Part shown: positions 39,601-50,863 of the stretch, piece after piece
Numbering within the stretch: the first letter of the stretch is position 1
Layout of the letters: every line of letters starts with the position of its first letter
Source: Sclerurus mexicanus
Taxonomy: Eukaryota; Chordata; Aves; Passeriformes; Furnariidae
NCBI GenBank assembly: GCA_013396755.1
Contig: VWZF01005820.1
Location: forward strand, 371-64,370
DNA: 64,000 bases
Direction of reading: 5' to 3'
Notes under the pieces: generated by a model
Seen by the model: only the letters and a program-made list of their open reading frames with translations
What the model was told of the DNA's origin: nothing
Databases searched by the model: none
Position numbers and translations under genes: made by a program

Positions 39601-42600
39601 AAAAAGAAAATAGTCATAAATAGGTGAGCTAGAACACTCATATGAGGAAAGTAATCATTTAAAGCTTTTCAGTTAGATCACATTATTGGCTTCAGAAATT
39701 CAGAATAAAAAATATCACAAAAGCATGTAGCCATGGTAATTGCAAACTTGGAAGGTATTAGGGTAATATTGGTCGCAGTGTTCTGGTATTTACTGATGTG
39801 TGTACTGTGTAAGAGTTCAATTGCAGCAAAATATATCAATAAATAAGGGACTGCAACTGCATACAGGTAAAAAGTTTTAATTCATTTCATGGCTGAAAAA
39901 ATTGGTTTTGTTTACATAAAAATGCATTTTTTGGAATGTTTCAGGGTATCTTTGAATGAGATTCAGGGATATCACATTTCTTACAAGGTTTTGGGGTTTT
40001 TTTTTTAATGGATGTGTAGCAATTTCTTATCAGTAGTGGAAATAATAGACTGAGAGAATCCATGCAGATTGAGCTCGTTAGCCATGGGATCCAACCAGAA
40101 GACAAATCACAAGATTTCATAAACTCACTGTTTGCTTTCTCTGCATGAATCCTAGGGACTTACTGCCTAACAGGGTTTCTGGTTTATGTTGTGTGGGGAT
40201 GGTAGGGAAAGGTGATCAGTCTGCAGCCTAGAAAGAAGGAGCAGGACTCAGAGGAACAGGACTTAAAAAGCAAAAAGGAATTGCATTAGCAGCCAATTTT
40301 GACTAGGAGACTGTACAGAGAAGAAGCCCATTTTTGGACACAATATGCACAAGTGATATGATTCCTTATCCCACGCCTTGGAGAAATTGGAGATACTGTG
40401 TTCTCCCTACTGAGTGCTTTCAGGTCAAGTTAACCTTTGTGTTTGACAGAAGCCAAATCACTGACTTCTTGACAGACTGACCCTCTTTGCTTAAGGTCCA
40501 CACAAGCTCACCTACACATCAGTGAGTGGGGAAGGAGGAAATCATGACTGATTTAAAATGCATGGATGTTGAATACAAAGGGTACACAAGGTGTATTTAT
40601 GCTAAACACAGTAAAAATCTTTGTAAAAATGTCATGAGAGTCATGTTTATACATGACTTAAGGGACTTTCTTAAAGTACCTAAATCTGCGAGAAAGATTT
40701 TGTTGTGCTTTTAGAAGTTCCTTGCCTCAGGAGTTCTAGGTTTTGGGTTTTTTCCTTTACAACTTTCTCAATAAGTATTTAGCACAGCAGTCAAGCTGCA
40801 AATAAGGTTGCCCAGATGAAGAAACTGTTTACACTCAACTATAGCTCAGAAAGCTGCCAAGAAATACAAGATGGATCACACTTTATTCCCACCCTATGGA
40901 CTTTTATCTAATAATTGGATGCAGAAAGAAGCACTTACCATTTCCTATTCAATGTTATATATATAACTATTATCTGAGGCTGTTGTCCTAAATTGCTTTG
41001 ATAAGAAGGTAGAAAGGGGTGCAGTGCAGAAAAACCTCTAATCTCTTAAATCTTGAACAGTGAATTGCACATGCACATTGATAAGCCTTTGGTGTACTGG
41101 ATGTCTTATGGGAATTTAAAGCAAGAAATTATCTCCTTTTCAGTTAAACTCTTAGTTGTTTCACAAATGCTAATGTGCAATAAATAAGCAAATTCTTTTT
41201 CTGACTTTGATAACTACACTTTGGAGTTTCTGAGAAAAAAAAAGAATGAGAAATTTCAAAATATTAGTGATGTAAATATCCTTATCTTTCTTAGCTCTAT
41301 CAAGCAAACCTGCATGAAGTAGTTATGTATGTGACTGGTGCTACTGTACTGATCTGGAAATGGGAATATTAACCAACTATCTCTATGAAGCGCCTGTGGA
41401 GTTAAACCAACCACTTTATCATTATGAACTGTATGAAATTATGCTATTTTCCCATCTTAATTGTATTATTGAAAATTTCATAACATTTTTGTAGCTTTAA
41501 AAATGCAGGGCTAGTTGAGACTATTTCATGAGCTAATCTAAAACTCTTGTATCTCTGAGTTTACTTATATGTTCTGTTCAGCCTGAGGATTTGGTTGAAT
41601 GAAAAAAAGTAGCTCTTACAGCACGAACCTTCCAGACCGCTGTCCATGGAACTAGATAGCCTTGAATATGTGTGTTGGTCACATTGTGCCAAGACTTTGT
41701 GCTAAATCTTAAAAAATTTTCAGGATCAATACTGTGCCAAAATGAGAATTCTGCCAAAGATTTCATTGATTTAGGACACTCAACTCTATCGGGTCAAAGG
41801 CAGGGAATGACAGATATCAAACTGCTAAAAATACCACAGGTTCACTACTGAACACAGGCTAACAAGTATGTCAAATGGTCCTAGCAGACTGCCTAGCCTC
41901 AAAATGCAGAAGACAGCATAAAAAGTTTCTGCTAGTGAAACTTGGCAAGTAATTATTTCCCAGACCCAATGTATTAGAACTGGGCATTTGATCAAAATGC
42001 ATCCTAAGGAAATCCTTTCTGGTACCCCAAAGGATTGATCTGATGTGATTTTCTCTGTGTGTTGTATCTCTCTCTGCTTCTTGTCTTTGCTCTCAGTGAG
42101 GGAAAAGAATTGTGTCCTGGCTTCTTACATATTATGGCTAACAGGCTTGAATATAAGATCTTACTTTACTCAGTCTCAGTATGGACTGAAGAACATGTAG
42201 GGAGAAATGTGAATCGATCTTTTTTTTTTTTCCCTGAAGCTATCTTGCTGTAAACACCAGACTTAATGGTTGGCTGCACTCTTTTCTGGCATTGCAAAAG
42301 TTACACAAGTAGTTCTCACTAATGTTAGTAGAACTAGGGTGCATAGCTTGAGGACAGATTATAGTCTTTGTCTTGTAGGACATGAAAATAATTGAGACTG
42401 TTGTCAAGACTTTAGTTTCTCTTCTTGTTTTAATGTGTTTTGGCAAGACATGTCAAAAGTATGTCTCATATTGAAAGACACTCATCCTGGAATGTTAGAG
42501 AGGAACACACAAAATGCACAAGCCACCAGGAACTTCGTATCACTTTTGTGATCTCCAACATAGACAAAAAACCTTTTGTTTAAGTGTGTTTAGCACTTTT

Positions 42601-43090
42601 CAGTTGATAAGCAAATGGTCATCCTTGAGGATGGCATTTGTCCTCTGTGCTGGATAGTTATCACTAAAAGAGCTTTAATGATACCTTTAAAATAAAATAA
42701 TTAATGATTTTTTATTTCAAAAGAAATGTAAATAGATTATATGGACAGAAGTCATATCCCCATTTTTCATTAAGAAAAATACCAATATTTGGTATAGCTT
42801 AAGGGGTAATATATGTGGGTGATGGTTTTTAATCAAGCTCCCTTTCAAATCAGTGAATTATAAATGTTTAAGATATTCTGTTTACTCCTTGCAAAGAATC
42901 ATGCATCAATTGGTTTAGCTCTATGTGTGTGCTTTTCTTACCACTAGGGGTTTGTTGTTTCTGTACTAGACTCTTCATCTCGTATTTGTGATGCATAAGC
43001 AAAACAAACAGTGTTATGCTGGATTCCTGGTGTTATCCCCAGGAATCAAGAAATCACTGTCTCTAATTCTGTTCGTTCTTTGGCAAGCAG

Positions 43091-43248
43091 ATATTATTTT
43101 AAACTTCCGAACAACATATGTCAGCAAGTCTGGCCAAGTTATATTTGAAGCAAGATCTATTTGTATCCACTATGTGACTACGTGGTTTATCATTGATTTA
43201 ATTGCTGCACTTCCTTTTGATCTTCTTTATGCTTTCAACGTCACTGTG
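43091..43248 (+). CDS. KCNH8: KCNH8 coding exon 6: end of S2, S2-S3 linker and S3
   Basis: 158 bp, about residues 271-323, completing the split Asp codon (G+AT). Reads DIILNFRTTYVSKSGQVIFE, then ARSICIHYVTTWFIIDLIAA and LPFDLLYAFNVTV. DIILNF closes S2. The cytoplasmic S2-S3 linker is TTYVSKSGQVIFEARSICIHY. S3 is roughly VTTWFIIDLIAALPFDLLYAF (about 299-319), with the conserved acidic Asp 306. Asn 320 begins an NVT sequon in the short S3-S4 loop. The exon ends on a codon boundary with the strong donor GTG|GTAAGT. The acceptor, TTCTTTGGCAAGCAG, has a purine-rich final stretch, but the family match fixes the start. Confidence 0.96.
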
Positions 43249-44053
43249 GTAAGTACCGACCTATCTTTTTAATTGTTCTTTTTTTTCAGGAGGGGTTTGT
43301 TGATGTTATTTTTTTCCAGATCTGCAAACTAAAATAAGTGATATCATAGTCATTATGTTACATTTGTGTTGGCTTACTTATGCTAAAACAAAGGTTCTTC
43401 TTCTGCTAGCCCTATTAGATTTAGTAGAGTAAGAATCTACTAAGCAAAATTACAAAAAATAAAGCAAACAAACGCCATCAAATAACCAAACACCCCCTTC
43501 CACTCCAAATCAGAAAGTTTAATTTTTAAAAAAGTGTTGGCAGAGGTTTCTTAATTTTGTGGTCTTTTGCTATGAGACTAAGAGTTTTAGCTGTCCAGTT
43601 CCTAATTCCCAGAATATTGATCTCTTATAAACAGATGCACTCAATCTCAATTTCATCAAAGTTCATCAAACAAGCACATAGATGATAGGTTAGACACACA
43701 TTAGAAAAAAAACCCAACATAGAAAGACACTAGTCAGGAAGGATCCCATGTAAGGTGTCATCTTTGATTTTATCATTTATTTCCATTTCCCTCAATGAAC
43801 TTCCTTTTTGTTCCATTACCTTAAGAATCATCAATCTGATGCTAGTGCAGTAGCTTTTGAAACCAGACAGCTAATAGTTCAACATTGTTCAATGACTGTT
43901 TTTTTATAAACAGTGGGTAATTTAAATACATTACTATCTCAGTTTATCCCTTACTTTAAAACCAAACAGCTAACAACTCTGTTGGCTTTATTTCCATTAA
44001 GAATTTTTCATTAAATGGATCAGGTTTACCTTTTCCTTTAAGGAGAAAAGTAA

Positions 44054-44112
44054 AAAACCCAACCAAACAAACGAAAACAAACAAAAGCAAAGCAAACAAA
44101 CAAACAAAACAG
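44054..44112. repeat. (CAAA)n simple repeat
   Basis: Imperfect CAAA/AAAC units with occasional G substitutions. A minus-strand open frame here encodes a low-complexity Phe/Val/Cys string and is not a gene. Confidence 0.75.
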
Positions 44113-45005
44113 CAACAAAAAAACCCCACACCTTTTTTTTTAGTTTTCTCCACTGGAAGGAATTATATGCCTTCTGTACTTAATTCTGGAAAAGAAAGCA
44201 TTATCCAATAATCATTTTTACTATTAAAATGTCACAATTTTATAAATGCTGCTCGAATATGATTAATAGACAGCTCCTGTCTGCTGTACTTTTAAACTTT
44301 TTCCCTTAATAAGTTCTCTAATATGATGATTAAGAACATCTGGGGACACCCTCTGTTAGCAGTGGATACTAACACTAAGCCCCAAAAAATAAATTATATA
44401 TAGCCATGTTGATTTCAAATTAACTTTGACTGACAGGTGTAGCTTTCTGAATGCTCCAAGAACCAAATACCTAATTAAAAGTTTTTGCAGGGTCCAAACT
44501 GCTTCCTTCCTTTGCTTTGGCCCAACCTTGGTCTCTAACTGCTAAAGACCCCCTCAGTGTAGAGAGACAAGGGCCAAGCCTCTCTTCCCTCTGGTAATTG
44601 AGAGCAAATCTAGAGTTTCAGAGTCTGCACCCTGCATTCACCCAAGCAAAACTCCATTCTTTGTTCTCTTTGTTCCTCGATGCCTTACAGTGCCTTACTA
44701 TATCATATTCCTTATCATGACAAAACTTGGCAACTGTTAATATAATCCTCAAGATAACAATGGCTATCAACTGTTTCAAGAATGGGGGGAGGTGTTAATC
44801 ACATTCCACTGTTTTCAGACTTAATGATTTAATAAGCCATTTCCTCATATCTGTTCTCAGATTTTCACTTCATCGACTTTCAGATGTTGCCTCAACAGAA
44901 CGGTGAGAAGGGGCATCAGGGAGCATCTCACTCCTTTGCTGCTCAGGCCCAGGCACAAAGGCCAAACTTTTAGGGAAGCTCTAAATTCTGCAAGCTATAG
45001 GTATA

Positions 45006-45035
45006 GTGCCATACATACCTGTGTATGTATGGCAC
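45006..45035. repeat. 13-bp perfect inverted repeat, 4-nt loop
   Basis: GTGCCATACATAC at 45006-45018 and GTATGTATGGCAC at 45023-45035, loop CTGT. With one bulged base the stem can extend about four or five more pairs (TATA outside the left arm, ATAT outside the right). Shorter than a typical microRNA precursor stem. Confidence 0.88.
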
Positions 45036-46289
45036 ATATATGTCATACTCCAGTTGAAGATTGATGGAGCCAGAGTGAATGTAAATGCCCTGGAGTCTTT
45101 TGCTATCTTTGATATATTTTGACAGAAAAAAAGCAAAACTGTATGAGTTGGCTCTACTGCCTTTACACCTTGGAGGGATTCTGCTCTACCATCAAATCCA
45201 GGCCTCTTTGGAGGTCTGAGACCACAGGCACATTCCTGCCTAACCTCAGTGCATGCTGAGTTCCTTCCATCCTTGTGTTCATCTAGCACAGAGGATCCCT
45301 TAATTTGTGTAAATGTGGTGTGAAATGTTGCCAAAGTAAAAACACGCCATTAGGCACTAGTTATAATGATTGAGTTTGCTCCGTTCTGAGTCACTGTTGT
45401 TGGTTATATAACAAGAGTATCTTTTTTCTTTTCAGAAAAAACAGCTACTCAGGTGTACAAAAATGATAAAATATTCACGTTTCCTCATTAGTTTATTTTT
45501 TTATGTAGGAGATGATTCCTCCAAGCAGAAAATTTAATCAGTGGTTTGTAACAACTTTATTTTTCAGTACTTCTCAGGACTGTGCTGATGGAGTTTGTGT
45601 TAGTCTCAGATAAAATTCTGTCCCTGTCATTTTGACAGAAAAAGGTTAACCCAGCTAGTCTAAAATGATTAACAAAATGGAAAATTTTGATGGGTTTACA
45701 TCTGTGGGCAAAGCAAAATCTACGCAGGCACAAATATGAATGCTGACTCCTCATTTTGCCTTTCTAAATTTGTCACATAGAAAAAGAAGCTGCCTGATGG
45801 CATTTTAGATCTTCCAATGGCATGTTGGACACAATACCAGAAGAGTGTTTGGCATGACTAATGAGAAAACTCAGTGCAATTACATATTAATAATTACATC
45901 TGTGTTCAAATTTATGCAGAAATTATTTTGAAATGAGACCTTAGGCCTTAAAATGAAACATGTCTCCACATGAAAAAGAATATTACGATATATGATACAT
46001 TGTCTTTAGATCTACTAGCATTCTGCAGCTTAACAAAAATGGTCAAAATTTAGGCAAAACTGATAACTGGTAGGGCACACCTATTGTAACAGTCCTTTTA
46101 CAATTTCTTATTTGTAGGAATGTAATAAAATTCCACCTAAGGTATCGTATTTGGTTGTGATGTGGTAGATCATAGGCTGATGAAAGCTCCAATGTGTATG
46201 CCATAGCACATATACAATAATTATATACACAGTCATTATATATATACTTTTATATTAGTACAACACCTTTAAGAGTCAGTCATGAATAG

Positions 46290-46294
46290 GGACC
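46290..46294. repeat. Target-site duplication of solo LTR, left copy
   Basis: GGACC immediately before the TG start of the LTR; the identical five bases follow the CA end at 47131-47135. A five-base duplication suits ERVL-type integrases better than the six bases typical of ERVK. Confidence 0.85.
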
Positions 46295-47130
46295 TGTCTT
46301 AGTTCAAAGGGAGGACTAAGATATCAATGTTGACTAGGAAAAAAAAAATCCCTCTCTCTTTATATTTAGGAAAAAAACCAAAACTTCAATTAGGAAATAT
46401 ATATATATATATATGGAAAAGGGTAACAGTTCTCAATCACAATACATTTATATGTATCCCCAGAAAAAAAAACCAAACCCCAACAGTTTATGATAAAAAT
46501 CTTCCCCCTTCCCAAACGACAAGAAAAAAAAATTAAAGGGTCTTTTAGCAATTCCCAAAAGGACTGCAACTGTATCTAAGGACAGCAGGAGGCGATGTCG
46601 CGCCTCAACCGCTGGCCTCGCTCCCAGGGGATGCAGTTGTAGTCACGGACAGCAGGAGGCGATGTCGTGCCCCGGCCCGCTGGCCTCTGTTTCTCCCTTG
46701 TAGATTCACCAGTGATGGAGATGGCTGTAACAGCAGCAGGAGGTCTGTCTTGGAAAATGGAGGAACAGGAGCCAGTCTCTCTCTCTCCTCTCCCAGGCAG
46801 CTCCTGCGATGTCCGCAGATGACCAAAAAGCGGTCTAGTCAGGGATGAGAAGGCAGAAGAATCCCAGCTATCCAGTGAATTCTGGACACCGGTGTGTTCT
46901 CTGCCTCACTCCCTGCGCCGGTAGCTGCAGTAGCTGCCCTTGCTGACCTGTGCAGAAAGAGAAGAGCTGCCCCCTCCCCCTCCCCTCCCGACCTGGGGAG
47001 AGAGCAGAACAAAACCAAAACTAGGCATCACATGAATATGCAGTTTTCCTTTGTTATCCAGTCTCCGCAGACAAAAGCGTTATCTCCAAACCTCCAGGAA
47101 GGAATTCCAACGAGTATCAAAGCTATAACA
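46295..47130. mobile_element. Solo LTR of an endogenous retrovirus (ERVL-like)
   Basis: 836 bp beginning TGTCTTAG and ending CTATAACA, flanked on both sides by GGACC. The TG..CA ends plus a matching 5-bp duplication define a complete LTR. No gag, pol or env sequence lies beside it, so this is a solo LTR left by recombination between the two LTRs of a provirus. It contains a (TA)n run near 46397-46414, a direct duplication of about 57 bp with a 67-bp period (46563-46619 and 46630-46688), and a GC/CpG-richer centre. Its 3' half matches the element at 1-415. Family assignment to ERVL rests on duplication length and general look, not on a database match. Transcriptional orientation is not determined. 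Confidence 0.88.
46563..46688. repeat. Two-copy direct repeat, 67-bp period, inside the LTR
   Basis: Both copies share GGACAGCAGGAGGCGATGTC (starting at 46580 and at 46647) and the following CGCTGGCCTC-like block. The second copy has a few substitutions. Such duplications in LTRs often lie in U3 enhancer sequence; that role is inferred here. Confidence 0.85.
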
Positions 47131-47135
47131 GGACC
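47131..47135. repeat. Target-site duplication of solo LTR, right copy
   Basis: GGACC directly after the LTR end, matching 46290-46294. Confidence 0.85.
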
Positions 47136-47594
47136 CATTTACCTTGAGAGTGCAACAGAACCATGTTGGGTTCAAACAAGCTGAGGAGAGAGAAGAAAGG
47201 AGACTTGAGTAAATGAATTACCACAGAAACAGAGGCAGTTGGTATATTTGCACACCATTCATAGAATAATTCTCATTTAAAAGTTATATGATTGTAGTAA
47301 TACAATCCTGGCAATTACTTCAAGTATTTTCCAGCCTTCTGTCCCATACCTGCACACGTTCTTGGGCTTATGACCACAGACATAAGTAGTTCCTTGACAT
47401 TGTGGATGACTTAAGATGGAGAAAAGAAATACAAGAGAAGATCTTGTAAATGTTTTTGTGCTCCAATGTCAGATATTACTCCTGACAGTAGTGAACTTCA
47501 AAGTATTTTTAAAAAGTGTCATGTCTTTGTTGATTTTCTTTTTTTCCCCTGCTATGACCATGAGAAAAAAATGTTAAAGGTCTTGAGAAAAAAA

Positions 47595-47628
47595 CCCATT
47601 AATTAATGGGCAGTAAGTACTGCCCATT
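47595..47628. repeat. Overlapping palindromes
   Basis: CCCATTAATTAATGGG (47595-47610) is a perfect 16-bp palindrome. It overlaps an 11-bp inverted repeat, AATGGGCAGTA (47605-47615) and TACTGCCCATT (47618-47628), with a 2-nt spacer. The middle AATGGG can pair with either flank. Confidence 0.88.
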
Positions 47629-49040
47629 GAAAAAGCTCTTGCGAGAATTACTTATGCATTATCAAAACCGTAGTGACCAAAAAAAAAAAAGTTTGTAGTT
47701 TTTTTAAATTTTCTTCTTCACGGGTTTTCCACCTACTTAATTCCTGAGACTCGTATAAAATCACTGAATTGTTAAGTCTTTGAATAAATAAACATCATAT
47801 TGCAGAATTTATCAGTCACCTCAGACCCAGCTGTTAGTGAATGCACACCTATAAAAGATTTCAGATTATTAGTTTTGGTAACAGAAAGAGAAAGGTTGAG
47901 CTTCAGTTTATTCTGGATTGGCAAAAGCAAAAAGGTGTTGATTAAACTGTGCTTTTAGACTTTCTTTTCAGAAAGGTCTTTACTGTGCTCTAGGAGGGCC
48001 GTGGGAAGGCACTTCGAGTCTGATGTTATTTTTCTCGCTGATGCATGTATCCTGTAACCTAGTAAGCATTCATCCTAAAGGCTCATTAATGAAGGGGGAA
48101 AAACCAAACCACTTACTGTTAATGACAATTATGGCTATTTAGTCTTCAAAAATAAATTAAAAGTATTTCGATCCTAATCTATGTATTATTTGTTAACTCT
48201 ACTGAACAGCTGAAACATGAGCCAAATACATTCCATGAAAAACTGGGAGCTGTGCACACTCTGGTGTGTATGTAGGTTGCAGACTGCTCTGGAGGGATGG
48301 CATCATCCAGAGACTGCTCACTGTGTGCTGAAACTCCGCTAAGGCCAAAGCCCATATACTTCACAAACTGGTGTATACTTAGAGTGCTGAGCAGGTTAGG
48401 TGCTTCTTTTGCCATGTAAACTTGAAAGGTAGTAATATTCTAGCTAAGGAATTTAAGAAGCAATATTAGAAGTCTTAATGCAAGCTTTTTTGGATTGCTA
48501 CTTAGTACAGAGCAGTAAAATATGCCCAGATCTGTCAACACAGGTTTAAATCCAAAGAACAAATCTGAGTCTTCTCTAACTTCTCTGCTTCCTTGTTCTG
48601 CAAAATATCTGCTATACGTTATCACCTCTTCCCAGCTAAATTATAAACTGGTTTCATCTCATACATATTTAAGTTAGGTCTACTGTTAGAAGAAACTGAA
48701 TATCGCTGTGTGCCTGGAGATATTTATTTTGTGGCTTCGTATTGGAATCAAATGAATATTGATCAGTTTGACAATTGTATTTCTCTTCTTGAACTGGGAA
48801 GAATCCACTTTTCACAAACACAATTTTTAAGATAAATAGTAATTACATGTTTATGCATCCAAATTAAACACTTTTTTTAAAGCATCTTCTCTGCTGTCTT
48901 AAGATTCTGTCTAGTAGTTATATAACAACTAAGAGCAGGAAAAATTTCATAGAGCTTTAGAATTTCCTTTCATTGACACAAGAGAACTGTGTGATATAAG
49001 TAAGCTGCTGACAAGTTGTTTTCTCTCCATGTTCTCCTAG

Positions 49041-49248
49041 GTTTCCCTGGTCCACCTTCTAAAGACAGTGCGGTTGCTCCGTCTCTTGCGTCTCCTTCAG
49101 AAGCTGGATCGCTACTCCCAGCACAGCACAATCGTTCTCACACTCCTCATGTCCATGTTTGCCTTGCTTGCTCACTGGATGGCCTGTATTTGGTATGTCA
49201 TAGGGAAAAGGGAGATGGAACAGAATAACCCCCTTACCTGGGACATAG
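49041..49248 (+). CDS. KCNH8: KCNH8 coding exon 7: S4 voltage sensor, S4-S5 linker and S5
   Basis: 208 bp, about residues 324-392 plus one base of codon 393. Reads VSLVHLLKTVRLLRLLRLLQ, then KLDRYSQHSTIVLTLLMSMF, ALLAHWMACIWYVIGKREME and QNNPLTWDI. S4 shows basic residues at every third position (Lys 331, Arg 334, Arg 337, Arg 340), the voltage-sensing array. QKLDRYSQHS is the short S4-S5 linker. S5 is about IVLTLLMSMFALLAHWMACIWYVIG (354-378), with the family HWMACIWYVIG ending. The last residues, KREMEQNNPLTWDI, begin the extracellular S5-pore turret, the least conserved part seen and different from the mammalian sequence as I remember it. The acceptor is TTCTCCTAG and the donor is ATAG|GTAAGT. 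The pore helix and filter must be in the next exon, beyond the window. Confidence 0.96.
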
Positions 49249-50832
49249 GTAAGTTCTTCCATTCTACATATCCATATGTATACACATATACACTTGTATA
49301 TATCCATAAATGTATGTAAGTATATAAAAACACATGTATAAGTCACTCAGGATTTGAGGGTTTGTTCAACCTTATGCAATTTTTTAATGCTGTCTGTAAA
49401 AACAAGGAAGCGATTTACACTCTGAGTTTCAGGTCAGTTTGAAAAAGAGAGTTAAAATATGGAAACACAGGATTTTTAAGAGTAATTCAAATTTTGGAAA
49501 ATTGAGGATCTGGACAGGAATGGTCTGGACAGATTGTGTAAATGAGTAAGGGGTTTTGTGAATTAGGAAAATTCATCAACAGATGCATTCCCTTGAGCGT
49601 GCTGATTATTCCTTCCTATACATTGAAACAGATAGGCCCTAAAATGCCTTCAAGTTAAAGCTCGCTTTGGAACTATTGTTTGGTAGTTTTGCAGGCTTGG
49701 CTCTTTTGCAGAGCAGATGAAGTGTTTCTCAGTGGAGAGTTTTGAGATGCTCAGTTTTGGTCCAGTGTTTTCTACCCCAGCCTTTACTCTGATTTAATTG
49801 TGTGTTCCAGATAGGTGCTTTAGATTTTAAGCTTTTAATTTTTTGTCAAAGATTTATTATTATTTCTGAGAGTTGTACTCACATGTGATGGTACAATGGG
49901 GAAGCAATATACCTTGTATGAGAGCCTGACATCACCGGGAACTCATACACTGTTGAAGGTGTTACCCACTAGTGCAATTCCACAATTTTCCCACGTGGGT
50001 CATTCTGACTTTACTGTAAAGGCACATGGCTTTTGCTGTCTTTCTTAGATGCAACATCAATATCAAGAATCCCCTTTTCTCCCTTTTCTTTCTGGTTCTT
50101 TGTGTTCTAGGCTTTTAATTCCACTTGTATTTACCTTTAGCTTAATCTGAAGCAGGAGAGGAAATCTGGTCAGCAATAAAATTAACTGGAAAAGGGTAGC
50201 CTGGCTAGTTTTGTTTGTGCTATTAGATATGTAAGACATGATTTACAAGCATACAGATAAATTTTAATAGGTAAGCTATATGTGAGAGGAAAAGAATGCA
50301 TGTGTATCTTTCATAAACAATGATTGTCTAATCATTAGGAAGAGTTTCCCAACAGAAAAAATATTTGTGGGGTGGGGACAATAATGCAAACATCTGTGTC
50401 CCAAGGCTCAGTGATGCATATTCAAACTGCAGATTGCCCTATTCTTATCTCCTTTACTTTCTTTTCTCTTAACCCCATTAAGATCTGCCTAAATATTGTC
50501 TAATAACCATAAATCTGAAGGAAAAATGACAAGCACGTTAAAGGTGCTTGACCTCAGAGAGGTGAGGATGTGGGGTCAGGAGGAAAATAAGTCCAAGAAA
50601 TGCCTCTCTCTAATTTTTTGTTCGGTTACTTAAAGCTTTGGGCAAGTTTTTATTCTAGTTAGTTGTTTATTTCTCTTTCCCTTTGTAAACGAGGTCCATG
50701 ACCTGCTGCTGAACTCCTCATGGAGTGCAAATTTCTCAAATAAAAGACTGCAGCTGTAGGGGAGAATATACAAAGAAAGCCTACTGTGCAACAATTGGTC
50801 AAATACTGCTAACAGAGAAAAAAAATCCAGAT

Positions 50833-50863
50833 GAGGACGATGATGATGACGATAATAATAATA
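50833..50863. repeat. GAT/AAT trinucleotide repeat
   Basis: GATGAGGACGATGATGATGA runs into ATAATAATAAT. Short compound microsatellite. Confidence 0.7.

Larger units (their letters stand above)
32327..43090 (+). other. KCNH8: KCNH8 intron 5 (about 10.8 kb)
   Basis: Starts GTAAGA and ends TTCTTTGGCAAGCAG. It contains a T/GTTT-rich low-complexity patch near 32476-32526, an ATA trinucleotide tract at 35204-35231, and two strong inverted repeats (35881-35908 and 36646-36683). I recognise no transposable element in it. The small open frames are chance. Confidence 0.9.
43249..49040 (+). other. KCNH8: KCNH8 intron 6 (about 5.8 kb)
   Basis: Starts GTAAGT and ends CATGTTCTCCTAG. It holds a (CAAA)n tract at 44054-44112, a 13-bp hairpin at 45006-45035, the complete solo LTR at 46295-47130 and a palindrome cluster at 47595-47628. 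The interval 44340-44970 is somewhat richer in GC than its surroundings but matches nothing I can name. Confidence 0.9.

Noticed and set aside
40806..40816. GGTTGCCCAGA as a CR1 trace
   Set aside because: Only eleven bases match; neighbouring sequence shows no further CR1 blocks.
43956..44153. Minus-strand frame with a hydrophobic Phe/Val/Cys-rich stretch as a membrane peptide
   Set aside because: It is the translation of the (CAAA)n repeat complement.
46289..47136. Six-base target-site duplication (ERVK type)
   Set aside because: Extending by one base gives GGGACC on the left and GGACCC on the right, which differ. Only five bases match.
46894..47184. 96-codon frame as a viral or host protein
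   Set aside because: It starts inside and runs out of the solo LTR; composition is LTR sequence, with no retroviral protein motif.
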